A stretch of DNA of 30,169 nucleotides from contig JBBKWX010000063.1 in NCBI GenBank assembly GCA_037969175.1, positions 1-30,169 of the forward strand, read 5' to 3'. Below the pieces are notes generated by a model that did no database searches, was not told where the DNA came from, and was given only the letters and a program-made list of their open reading frames with translations. Of the stretch, positions 16,297-24,801 are shown in pieces. Positions within the stretch are counted from its first letter, which is position 1, and each line of letters begins with the position of its first letter. Origin of the DNA: JBBKWX01 sp037969175. GTDB taxonomy: Bacteria; Bacteroidota; Bacteroidia; AKYH767-A; JBBKVM01. The translations under genes and the position numbers were made by a program.

Positions 16297-17757
16297 TTGA
16301 GGTCTAAATTCACCAAGCAAGTTCTAGTTGAGCAGATAAAAAATCTCCATCCGGAGGCAATGGTATATCTCTATGAAACTTGTTTTGTTTCAGTCAGCAA
16401 CATTCTTCATTCTGCTAGAATTAGTAGAGATAAGATCCCTAATTTGCTGAGAGAGTTTATAATTGATACCTGGTTTGATATCCATAGAAATTCAAGATTC
16501 GGAAATGAAACCGATCCTGAGCAAATGATTGAAGCTAGAGCCAGGGCTTTTTTGAAAAATAAGCATACAGAAGATGAAGATGAAATGCCTGCAGATATTG
16601 GCGAAGCCCTCAGACCTTATGTAAATCTATTGCCCGATTCAGATAAGGAACTTTTACATATTGTTTTTGCTGAAAACTTAAGCAATATATTGGTAAGCAA
16701 ACATCTGGACATCCAAGAAGATCAAGTAGAGGAAAAAATTGAAATCGCTCTGCAAAAACTACTGGATGCATTTTATGTATTGCTGGGGGAAGGCAGTATT
16801 GATATTAAGAATGGGAATATAAAGTTTCCTGAGATCCTTAATTTCTTGAGAAAGGAACATACCTATGATGCTTGGATTGATGTACTTGAAAGCCAGGGGA
16901 AAGACGGACGACTATATGCTGAAATTATATTAAACGCAGTTGTTGCAGTTATTAAAGAACGAAGGTCAGAACTGGATCATTTCATTCGCAATCATGCTCA
17001 ACTCAAATTGATCAAAAACAATTGGGGAAGCAGTTTTACCTGGATATCCGGGATCATAATTGTAATAGCAATACTTGGCTATTTTTTGAGCGGAGGTCAG
17101 GAAACAAAGGACCAACCAATTTCGATGGTACAACGGATCGCTGATAAATTGCGGGATAGTGGACAGGTTTTTAGTACAAAGAAAGATGAATTTGATCTTT
17201 CTGAATCAGGAATGAATACAGAAGAACCGGGTACAACAGAAGCAATATATCCAGAAAAGATTGATCAGCCAGTTGTAAATAAAACATCAGAAGTTGAATT
17301 GGATTCCGGCTTTGAGAATGATACTGTAGATGATGTTGAAGTATCAACATTTGTTGTTAAGAAGGATATACTTCTGAAGATCATAACAGTGAAGATCATT
17401 GATAAAAAATCAAAATTGGATACAACAATTTTAGATAAAAGTCTGGCAGATCTTAGTCAGTCGACTGCAGATAAATTGAATCCGGATGCGCGCTTGCCTG
17501 AACGAGACAAGGTCAATACTCAATTCGTGATTGAACTCTGGAAATCTCCTGTCAATTACAAAGGATATAGGGGGTTTAGAAACAGACTCATACTGTTTGG
17601 TTTGGAAGAGGCAGAATGGATTAGAATCTACAGATTTGAAGAGCAATATTATTTGGGTTATGAACCCGGTACATTATATAATATCGATCTGGTAAACGAG
17701 TTTAGACCACTGACTCGTGTTCGCGATCAGGAAATTATTCAAACATTATTGAATTGA
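16297..17757 (+). CDS. Membrane-anchored protein with degenerate sigma-factor-like cytoplasmic part
   Basis: 486 residues, not a family I can name. Residues about 8-90 follow the pattern of ECF sigma region 2 (KNLHPEAMVYLYE, then DTWFDIHRN, then RARAFLKNK). Residues about 110-162 follow region 4 (LLPDSDKELLHIVFAENLSN ... IQEDQVEEKIEIALQKLL), but the would-be recognition helix is acidic and the turn residues are not conserved, so DNA binding is doubtful. A helical linker is followed by one transmembrane segment at about 246-265, an acidic Ser/Thr-rich stretch (about 285-350) and a C-terminal domain at about 408-486 (FVIELWKSPVNYKGYRGFRN). By topology the C-terminus should be periplasmic. The start is TTG at 16297; the first in-frame ATG would cost 21 residues of the sigma-like fold. 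The stop overlaps the dapF start (TTGA). Function unknown; signal transduction across the inner membrane is a guess. Confidence 0.7.
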   Translation: MRSKFTKQVLVEQIKNLHPEAMVYLYETCFVSVSNILHSARISRDKIPNLLREFIIDTWFDIHRNSRFGNETDPEQMIEARARAFLKNKHTEDEDEMPADIGEALRPYVNLLPDSDKELLHIVFAENLSNILVSKHLDIQEDQVEEKIEIALQKLLDAFYVLLGEGSIDIKNGNIKFPEILNFLRKEHTYDAWIDVLESQGKDGRLYAEIILNAVVAVIKERRSELDHFIRNHAQLKLIKNNWGSSFTWISGIIIVIAILGYFLSGGQETKDQPISMVQRIADKLRDSGQVFSTKKDEFDLSESGMNTEEPGTTEAIYPEKIDQPVVNKTSEVELDSGFENDTVDDVEVSTFVVKKDILLKIITVKIIDKKSKLDTTILDKSLADLSQSTADKLNPDARLPERDKVNTQFVIELWKSPVNYKGYRGFRNRLILFGLEEAEWIRIYRFEEQYYLGYEPGTLYNIDLVNEFRPLTRVRDQEIIQTLLN

Positions 17758-18551
17758 TCACTTTTAATAAATATCAAGGAACCGGAAATGATTTTATTTT
17801 GATCGATGGATTTAAAGGAAAAGATTCTTTGATCGATCAGTCTCAACAATCAATTGCGTTTTTATGTGATCGCCGATTTGGAATTGGTGCAGATGGCTTG
17901 ATAATTTTAAAAGAAATTGAAGGCGCTCATTTTGAAATGATATATTTCAATGCCGATGGAAATATAGGTTCCATGTGTGGTAATGGAAGTCGGTGTGCAG
18001 TAGCTTTTGCCCGACAGTTAGGCTACATCAGCAATACATGTAAATTCATTGCATATGACGGACTTCATGAAGCTGAAGTATTGCTTGAAGACAAAAACGA
18101 ATTTTTAATAAAAGTAAAAATGCGTGATGTCTGTAAGCCGGTAAAATATGAAAAAGATATTTTATTAGATACCGGTTCGCCTCATTACATAAAAGTAGTT
18201 GTTGATGTCGATAAAATAGATGTAGTAAGCGAAGGAAGAGCTATCCGATATGATGAGCATTTTAAGGCAGATGGAATAAATGTGAATTTTATTTGCACTG
18301 CTATTGACTTATTGCAGGTAAGAACCTATGAAAGGGGAGTTGAAGATGAAACATTATCATGCGGTACAGGAGTAACTGCTTCGGCCATCAGTGCAAATTT
18401 CCTGGGATTGATCAAGACGGATGGGTATGTTGATGTCCTAACAATGGGCGGACAATTAAAAGTTTATTTTAAACAAACATCAGACGGCTATTCTGATATT
18501 TGGTTACAAGGTCCTGCAGTGATGGTTTTTAAAGGAGAGATCAATAAATGA
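17754..18551 (+). CDS. dapF: Diaminopimelate epimerase
   Basis: 265 residues. DapF converts LL- to meso-diaminopimelate for lysine and peptidoglycan synthesis, in the cytoplasm. The two catalytic cysteines are visible: Cys75 in SMCGNGSRC and Cys203 in LSCGTGVTA. Other family motifs are KYQGTGNDF near the start, RRFGIGADG at 40-48 and NADGNIGSMCGNG. The start is TTG (17754), fixed by the KYQGTGNDF motif so close to it, and overlaps the upstream stop as TTGA. The downstream gene overlaps by ATGA, so the three are translationally linked. Confidence 0.96.
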   Translation: MITFNKYQGTGNDFILIDGFKGKDSLIDQSQQSIAFLCDRRFGIGADGLIILKEIEGAHFEMIYFNADGNIGSMCGNGSRCAVAFARQLGYISNTCKFIAYDGLHEAEVLLEDKNEFLIKVKMRDVCKPVKYEKDILLDTGSPHYIKVVVDVDKIDVVSEGRAIRYDEHFKADGINVNFICTAIDLLQVRTYERGVEDETLSCGTGVTASAISANFLGLIKTDGYVDVLTMGGQLKVYFKQTSDGYSDIWLQGPAVMVFKGEINK

Positions 18552-19090
18552 TAAAACTCAATACTGAAAGAATATCTCTCCGAGCGGCTGAGCCGGTAGA
18601 TCTGGAGAATTTATTTGGATGGGAAAATGACATCGAAAACTGGGAAGTCAGCGGGACTATCACTCCATTTTCTAAAAATATCCTTGAACAATATTTAAAA
18701 GATGCTCATCTGGATATATATACTACAAAACAATTGAGACTGATGATCGATCAAAAAACTGAGATCAACGGTGCAAGTAAATGTATAGGATGTATCGATC
18801 TTTTCGAGTTTGATCCAAAAAATAAAAGAGCAGGAATTGGTATCTTGATAGCAGATAAAAAATATAGAGGAAAAGGAATAGCAGGAGAAGCCCTTGGGCT
18901 GGTTATTGACTATGCTTTTTCTATTTTGGATCTACATACAATTTTTGCAAATATTGGTTCAACTAATGAGGCTAGCATTTCGCTTTTTAAGAAAGCCGGT
19001 TTCAAAGAACAAGGAATTAAGAAAGATTGGAATCTGAATCTGGGTATCTGGTCAGATGAGTATTTCTTTCAATTATTCAGGACATATTGA
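18548..19090 (+). CDS. GNAT-family N-acetyltransferase (RimJ/RimL/SpeG-like)
   Basis: 180 residues, one Acetyltransf_3-type domain. The start resembles RimL/SpeG (TERISLRAAEPVDLENLFGW). The acetyl-CoA motif is IADKKYRGKGIAGEAL at 101-116, and NEASISLFKKAGF at 140-152 is the typical C-terminal GNAT segment. It transfers acetyl from acetyl-CoA to an amine; the substrate cannot be told. Its ATG overlaps the dapF stop (ATGA), and a 31-bp gap with a weak TGTAT/ATACA hairpin separates it from the next gene. Confidence 0.9.
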   Translation: MIKLNTERISLRAAEPVDLENLFGWENDIENWEVSGTITPFSKNILEQYLKDAHLDIYTTKQLRLMIDQKTEINGASKCIGCIDLFEFDPKNKRAGIGILIADKKYRGKGIAGEALGLVIDYAFSILDLHTIFANIGSTNEASISLFKKAGFKEQGIKKDWNLNLGIWSDEYFFQLFRTY

Positions 19091-19121
19091 TGCCTGCTTT
19101 TGTGTATTTTTATACAGGTAG

Positions 19122-21128
19122 ATGAACAGATCAGGAAAAACAACAGTCCTTTTTTTTATTATTGTGACTTCCATTTCATTGGTGAGTACACAATGCACCA
19201 CTCCTACAGAAAACATTTCGTCTGACACCTTGTTGTTTCGTAATATGCACGATACTGTTCAATATGTTGGAATACAAACATGCAGAGGATGCCATTCTTC
19301 CATTTATGATTCATATCTGGAAACAGGAATGGGTAAATCTTTTGAACATGCAAGTTTAACCAAGTCGGCTGCAGGAAGAGGACCTCACAAACCAGTTTAC
19401 GACAAATATTCGGATCTGTATTATTTACCGTCCTGGGAAAATGATAAAATGATACTTCACGAATTCAGACTAGAAGGCCGCGATACAATTCATTCTCGCA
19501 AAGAAGAAATTAAATACATAATTGGTTCTGGGCAGCATACAAATTCGCATATGGTCGACTTTAATAATTATGTCTATCAGGCCCCACTTACTTTTTATAC
19601 ACAGGATGGAAAATGGGATCTTCCGCCTGGTTTTGAGAATGGAAAGAATACGCGTTTCAAACGAATGATCGGATTGGAGTGTATGTCTTGTCATAACGGA
19701 TATCCCGGTTTTGCTGAAGGCAGTATCAATAAATTTACTTTTGTCCCTAATGGTATTGATTGTGAAAGATGTCACGGCCCGGGATCAATACATGTAAGAG
19801 AAAAGAAAGAAGGTAAGATCATAGATATTTCGAAAGAAGCAGATAGAAGTATAGTCAACCCGGCTAAATTACCTGCTGCTTTGCAAATGGAAATTTGTCA
19901 GAGATGCCATATACAAGGGAATGTAGTATTGAAAGATGGAAAGAGTTTTTATGACTTCCGGCCAGGCATGAAGCTTTCTCAGATTATGGATGTTTATATG
20001 CCTGTTTATGAAGGCAAGGAGAATGAGTTTATCATGGCTTCTCATGTTGAAAGGTTGAAAAAAAGCGCATGTTATATCAAAACAACTGAGAAAATTGAAA
20101 GCGGTGTAATTAAGGCGAAAGATGCACTACGTCCTTTCAAGGATGCGCTTACATGTGTTACTTGTCATAATCCACATATCAGTGTTAAGAAAACAGGAAA
20201 GGAAATTTTCAATGCTGCATGTAACAATTGTCATGATGCCAAGAATAATTCTGTTTGCAGTGAAAGTGCAGAGAAACGACTTTTGAAAAAGAATGATTGT
20301 ACTTCCTGCCACATGCCTAAGTCTGGAACAGTTGACATTCCACATGTGACCAGTACAGATCATTTTATCAGAAAGCCTATAAAAGATGAAGAGATCAAAC
20401 AAGTAAGAAAATTTCTAACCCTTAAAGCTATCAATAACCCCAGTCCCAGCCGGGTTTCAAAAGGACGGGCGTTTATTAATTACTTCGAAAAATTTGAAAA
20501 TAATCCGGCTTTTCTTGATTCAGCCTTAGTTTATTTCTCTACGAATGATAAAATAAATTTCGCCGATCTGGTACATATCTATTATTTGAAAAATGAATTT
20601 CAAAAAGTAATTGAACTTTGCAGATTAGTTTCTATGCGTCCTGACAAGCTGTTGATTCGAGATCTGGAGAACAAAGATGCATGGACAAATTATAGAATAG
20701 GGGAGTCCTATTTCAAAATTGGAGATTTTAATACGGCACTATCATATTATAAACAAGCTAGAGAACTTGCTCCTTTTCATCCTGACATCATATCGAAATA
20801 TGGTGTTGCTTTACAAGCTACGGGCAAATTAAGCGAGAGTAAAAAGGTTTTTGAATATATGATAAGCGAATTTCCAAAGTATGCAGCAGCTTATTCAAAT
20901 CTTGGATATTTAAATTTAACGATGGGAGGAAACATAAAAGATTCAGAAATGATGTATAACGAAGCGTTGCATCTAGAACCTGATTATATTCCCGCATTGC
21001 TTAATAAAGCAGGGCTAATGGCGTTTATGGGTAATAGATCTGAATCAGTTAAATTATTAAAAAGAATTATTAAGCTGGAGCCCGGTAATTCCGAAGCCAT
21101 TAAAGCTTTACAAAAACTAGTACCCTGA
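19122..21128 (+). CDS. Seven-haem c-type cytochrome with C-terminal TPR repeats
   Basis: 668 residues. An N-terminal hydrophobic export segment runs to about residue 24; Cys25 in STQC could be a lipidation site, though Gln before the Cys is atypical. Seven CxxCH haem-binding motifs are seen at residues 54-58, 187-191, 214-218, 259-263, 345-349, 367-371 and 393-397, with many extra His as possible axial ligands. The region resembles the cytochrome c554 family. Residues about 480-668 form TPR units (e.g. AWTNYRIGESYFKIGDFNTA and LGYLNLTMGGNIKDSEMMYN). A periplasmic electron-transfer or redox role is inferred; the partner is unknown. No quinol dehydrogenase or other cytochrome is nearby. The stop overlaps the mltG start by one base (TGATG). 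Confidence 0.88.
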   Translation: MNRSGKTTVLFFIIVTSISLVSTQCTTPTENISSDTLLFRNMHDTVQYVGIQTCRGCHSSIYDSYLETGMGKSFEHASLTKSAAGRGPHKPVYDKYSDLYYLPSWENDKMILHEFRLEGRDTIHSRKEEIKYIIGSGQHTNSHMVDFNNYVYQAPLTFYTQDGKWDLPPGFENGKNTRFKRMIGLECMSCHNGYPGFAEGSINKFTFVPNGIDCERCHGPGSIHVREKKEGKIIDISKEADRSIVNPAKLPAALQMEICQRCHIQGNVVLKDGKSFYDFRPGMKLSQIMDVYMPVYEGKENEFIMASHVERLKKSACYIKTTEKIESGVIKAKDALRPFKDALTCVTCHNPHISVKKTGKEIFNAACNNCHDAKNNSVCSESAEKRLLKKNDCTSCHMPKSGTVDIPHVTSTDHFIRKPIKDEEIKQVRKFLTLKAINNPSPSRVSKGRAFINYFEKFENNPAFLDSALVYFSTNDKINFADLVHIYYLKNEFQKVIELCRLVSMRPDKLLIRDLENKDAWTNYRIGESYFKIGDFNTALSYYKQARELAPFHPDIISKYGVALQATGKLSESKKVFEYMISEFPKYAAAYSNLGYLNLTMGGNIKDSEMMYNEALHLEPDYIPALLNKAGLMAFMGNRSESVKLLKRIIKLEPGNSEAIKALQKLVP

Positions 21129-22210
21129 TGCCCGTTAGAAAGAAAAAACAAAATTCCGGAAAAAATAATTCTTCAAAAAGGACCTTGCGGATCTTTCTGT
21201 TCATTGCTATATTTATTGCTGCAGGAAGTTTGTATGAAGCATACAGAATGTTTTTTAGTCCTGTAGTCAATATAAAGTCACTGGATAAATCATTTTTGTA
21301 TATACCAACAGGAGCAGATTTTGAAACAGTGATGAATATCATACGTTCCGAAAATGTTATTGAAAGTCCCGCTGCTTTTGAATGGTTCGCGAAACAAATG
21401 GAATATCCGGAAAACATCAAACCCGGTAAATATAAACTGGAAGAGGGGATGAATGCGAAAGATCTTTTGATTCTTTTAAAATCCGGTCGACAGACCCCGG
21501 TGAAACTGGTATTTCATAATATCAGGACTAAGAACGAATTTGCAGGCCGAATAGCAGCTCAGATTGAGGCTGATAGTATTTCAATTCTTCGGGTTTTAAA
21601 AGATAATGAGTTTATCAAGGGATTGGGTACGGGCATGGACAATGAAAGCATCCTTAGTTTGTTTTTACCCAATACGTATGAGTTTTGGTGGAATACAAAT
21701 GAAGAACAATTTGTCAAGAAAATGGCGGCCGAATATGAGCTTTTCTGGACAAAAGAGAGGAAAGAGCTTGCTAAAACAACCGGTCTGGATCCTGTAGAAG
21801 TAAGTATCATTGCTTCTATAGTACAACAGGAAACGAGAAAAGTGGATGAAATGCCTGTAATTGCAGGAGTATATTTGAATCGACAGCGGAAAAATTGGAA
21901 ATTAGAAGCCGACCCAACGCTTGTTTTCGCTGCAGGAGATTTTACTATCAAACGTGTTTTGAATGTGCATAAATCCATTGATTCTCCTTTCAATACTTAT
22001 ATGTATCCCGGAATACCGCCAGGGCCAATATGCATACCTTCATTAGCAGCTATCAAATCTGTTCTTAATTATTCGAGACATGATTATATGTTTTTTTGTG
22101 CAAAAGAGGATTTTTCAGGTTATCATTCTTTTGCCAAAAATTATGCTGAACACTTGCAGAATGCGCGCAGATTCCAGAAAGCATTGGATAAACGAAACAT
22201 AAAATCGTAA
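21128..22210 (+). CDS. mltG: Endolytic transglycosylase MltG (YceG-like)
   Basis: 360 residues. A basic cytoplasmic N-terminus and one transmembrane segment at about 20-36 are followed by a periplasmic LysM-like part (FLYIPTGADFETV, NIKPGKYKLEEGM) and the YceG catalytic domain. The motif IIASIVQQETRKVDEMPVIA at 227-246 carries Glu235 and the partner segment EADPTLVFA; family members usually read ASIVE-x-E, so the first Glu is Gln here and the second is kept. MltG cuts nascent glycan strands and sets their length. Position next to dapF and a phosphohexomutase fits a cell-wall operon. The ATG overlaps the stop of the cytochrome gene (TGATG). Confidence 0.94.
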   Translation: MPVRKKKQNSGKNNSSKRTLRIFLFIAIFIAAGSLYEAYRMFFSPVVNIKSLDKSFLYIPTGADFETVMNIIRSENVIESPAAFEWFAKQMEYPENIKPGKYKLEEGMNAKDLLILLKSGRQTPVKLVFHNIRTKNEFAGRIAAQIEADSISILRVLKDNEFIKGLGTGMDNESILSLFLPNTYEFWWNTNEEQFVKKMAAEYELFWTKERKELAKTTGLDPVEVSIIASIVQQETRKVDEMPVIAGVYLNRQRKNWKLEADPTLVFAAGDFTIKRVLNVHKSIDSPFNTYMYPGIPPGPICIPSLAAIKSVLNYSRHDYMFFCAKEDFSGYHSFAKNYAEHLQNARRFQKALDKRNIKS

Positions 22211-22240
22211 TTTTGATTAAAATTGCTTAATTTATCTTCT

Positions 22241-23332
22241 GTGAAAAAATATATACTCATATTTCTATTGTCTGCGTTGTCTGTTTCATCAGATGCAAAG
22301 CAGGTGAATATGATGTTGCACCTGAACAGGATCTTACAAGTTGATACACTTGGCCAGAATATAGTAGAGTTACTGCCTCCCTTGTTGTATCCATTCATAC
22401 TAGAGGGGAAGATCAAATTGTGGGATGGTCCTTTACATAAAATTCGTATTGAACCCGATGCTTTGAAGAATCTTGAAGCCGGAACAAAAACTAGATTTTC
22501 GAATACCCAGGAATTATTTCTTTTTGAAAACTGGAATATTGATTCAAAAGAAATTAGTGTGAATACATTGGGTATGACATTTACAAATAAAAATTTTAAT
22601 GGGGAAGAAGTGTCGTATGGTTTTGCCGACTTTAAAGATATCATGGATGCAATAGGGAAATTGAAAGTCCCTGTTAATGCAAATGGAAATTCAAACACTA
22701 CATTCGAGCAATTATTTGCTTATAGAAAGTTTGACTTCAACATTGTACAATATGGAAACAAAACAATGAAGTCGATTGAAGAGAGCATGAAATTAAAGAT
22801 ACAGACTTTGAAAGGGCGTAATTTCCAATCCAAAATACCAATGTCGCCTCAAAATAAAATCGTTGAGTATATTATTTCAAAACCAATCTACCCTGTTAAT
22901 AAAGCAGAGGAAAATTCTGCTGAGATTCTTTCTTCGGTTGGAACTTATTTGAGCAGCCATATGGAAGATTTTCTGAATATGGGTGGTGATGCTTTTACCG
23001 GTGGAAAATTGAATTACAAAGTAAGCGTATCCAAAATAATTATTACTGAAGATTGGAGTAGGAAAAATGCAATTATCCAAACATTTCCAATCTCTATTCA
23101 GGTTTTCGTAAATGACAAACCGTTAAAGCAGATCAGCTACAATCAAGTGAAAGATTGGAATATTTATGTCAATTTGTTTGGACTGGATGACCTGATATCT
23201 GATAAACAATTTGATTATAGTATTATTAAAATAAATCAACAAGAAATACCTTCTGAGAAAAGTGAAGTTTATTTGAAGGGTTTAAGAGAATATGATTGGT
23301 CCAAGTTGACCGAATATGTGAAGTATTTTTAA
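22241..23332 (+). CDS. Secreted protein of unknown function
   Basis: 363 residues from a GTG start. I do not recognise the family. A clear signal peptide (MKKYILIFLLSALSVSSDA) precedes a soluble, mixed alpha/beta protein with no cysteines in the mature part and no obvious motif. The frame also offers a TTG at 22223, 6 codons earlier; GTG at 22241 is preferred because it puts the Lys-Lys and hydrophobic core at the N-terminus. It follows mltG by 30 bp and precedes the mutase by 1 bp, so it is expressed with them and acts outside the inner membrane. Confidence 0.8.
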   Translation: MKKYILIFLLSALSVSSDAKQVNMMLHLNRILQVDTLGQNIVELLPPLLYPFILEGKIKLWDGPLHKIRIEPDALKNLEAGTKTRFSNTQELFLFENWNIDSKEISVNTLGMTFTNKNFNGEEVSYGFADFKDIMDAIGKLKVPVNANGNSNTTFEQLFAYRKFDFNIVQYGNKTMKSIEESMKLKIQTLKGRNFQSKIPMSPQNKIVEYIISKPIYPVNKAEENSAEILSSVGTYLSSHMEDFLNMGGDAFTGGKLNYKVSVSKIIITEDWSRKNAIIQTFPISIQVFVNDKPLKQISYNQVKDWNIYVNLFGLDDLISDKQFDYSIIKINQQEIPSEKSEVYLKGLREYDWSKLTEYVKYF

Positions 23333-23333
23333 T

Positions 23334-24773
23334 ATGGAAATTTTGACTAAAAAGATTAATGAACCGGTTCACATCAAGTTTGGAACCGATGGCTGGAGAG
23401 CAATTATTGCCCAGGAATTTACTGTTGAAAATGTCGCCAGAGTTGCTGAAGCTACAGCAGAATGGTTAGGACAACGAAATGCAAATGCAACATTGACCCT
23501 TGGGTATGATTGTAGATTTGCAGGAAAGTTATTTGCAGAGACTGTTGCAAAAGTAATGCTTGCGAAAGGTGTAAAAGTAAATTTATGTGATGGATTTGTA
23601 TCAACACCCATGATCTCCTTAACTACGCTGGAAACAAATTCTGATCTCGGTATCATCATCACTGCAAGTCATAATCCTCCTGAGTACAATGGATTCAAAT
23701 TAAAAGGCAGTTATGGCGGTCCATTACTACCTGCAGATGTTGAAGCTATTGAAGAACTTATTCCTGCATATTCCGGATTTTCAGACAACAAAATTTCTCT
23801 TGAAATTGAAAAAGAGAATTGTAATTTGAAGATGATCGATATGGAGCAAATGTATATTGATAAGGTAAAAGAATCATTTGATCTGGAAGCTATAAAGAAT
23901 TCAGGACTGCGATTGGCCTATGATGCAATGTATGGATCCGGCCAGAATGTAATTCGCAGAATACTACCTGATACGATCTTGCTTCACTGTGATTATAATC
24001 CTTCATTCATGGGTCAGGCTCCTGAACCCATTCACAGAAACTTATTGGAGTTTTCGGAGTTAATCAAGAAAGATGGTAAGATAGATTGTGGATTAGTTAC
24101 TGATGGTGATGCGGATAGAATTGGACTCTATGATAATGAAGGGAATTTTATTGATTCGCATCATATCATTTTATTGTTGGTGCATTATCTCCATAAGTAT
24201 AAAGGGATGAATGGGAAAGTATGTACTGCTTTTTCATCAACAGTAAAAGTTAAAAATTTATGTGATCACTATGGATTGGAATTGGATGTTGTAAAGATCG
24301 GATTCAAATATATTTGTGAGATCATGCTTAAGGAAGATGTTTTACTAGGTGGAGAAGAGAGCGGAGGCATTGCTATTAAAGGTCATATTCCGGAACGTGA
24401 TGGAATATGGATGGGACTGGTGATTTGGGAATTCATGGCTAAGTCGGGAAAGAGTCTCAAAGAATTGATTCAGGAGGTATATGATATTACAGGAACATTT
24501 GCATTTGAAAGGATAGATCTGAAGCTGGAAGAAAGTGTGAAACAAAGAATCATTTCTTCATGTAGTGACGGTGAATACAAATCGTTTGGGGAATATGAAG
24601 TGACCCGAACAGATAATCTGGATGGTTTCAAATATTTTTTCGGAGAAGACAGATGGTTGATGATACGACCCTCCGGGACGGAGCCTGTATTGAGAACATA
24701 TGCTGAGGCACCAACGCAAGCGGAAGCATTCAAGATCCTGGGAATTGTACATGATGTATTACTCAAAGGTTAA
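23334..24773 (+). CDS. Phosphohexomutase (phosphoglucomutase/phosphomannomutase family)
   Basis: 479 residues, alpha-D-phosphohexomutase superfamily. All four active-site loops are present: phosphoserine loop TASHNPP with Ser112, metal-binding DGDADR at 257-262, sugar-binding GGEESGG at 339-345 and phosphate-binding RPSGTEP at 445-451. The N-terminus HIKFGTDGWRAII is typical. It shifts phosphate between C6 and C1 of a hexose phosphate (glucose, mannose or possibly glucosamine); the GEESGG loop fits a PGM/PMM type more than GlmM. Products feed cell-wall or polysaccharide synthesis. It starts 1 bp after the preceding stop. Confidence 0.94.
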   Translation: MEILTKKINEPVHIKFGTDGWRAIIAQEFTVENVARVAEATAEWLGQRNANATLTLGYDCRFAGKLFAETVAKVMLAKGVKVNLCDGFVSTPMISLTTLETNSDLGIIITASHNPPEYNGFKLKGSYGGPLLPADVEAIEELIPAYSGFSDNKISLEIEKENCNLKMIDMEQMYIDKVKESFDLEAIKNSGLRLAYDAMYGSGQNVIRRILPDTILLHCDYNPSFMGQAPEPIHRNLLEFSELIKKDGKIDCGLVTDGDADRIGLYDNEGNFIDSHHIILLLVHYLHKYKGMNGKVCTAFSSTVKVKNLCDHYGLELDVVKIGFKYICEIMLKEDVLLGGEESGGIAIKGHIPERDGIWMGLVIWEFMAKSGKSLKELIQEVYDITGTFAFERIDLKLEESVKQRIISSCSDGEYKSFGEYEVTRTDNLDGFKYFFGEDRWLMIRPSGTEPVLRTYAEAPTQAEAFKILGIVHDVLLKG

Positions 24774-24801
24774 TCAAATTAACCTATATAAATTAAGATC
24801 A

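Noticed and set aside
19103..19116. TGTAT/ATACA hairpin between the acetyltransferase and cytochrome genes as a terminator
   Set aside because: The stem is only 5 A/T-rich base pairs and no T-run follows, so it is unlikely to stop transcription.
21812..21835. MltG catalytic motif with Gln in place of Glu (ASIVQQET), considered as an inactive enzyme
   Set aside because: The second Glu is retained, and my recollection is that Gln at the first position is common in Bacteroidota MltG, so it is not evidence of loss of activity.
22141..22698. A 185-codon minus-strand frame across the mltG end and the secreted protein gene
   Set aside because: It spans two plus-strand genes with good signals and shows no motif; the plus-strand protein has a signal peptide and operon spacing.
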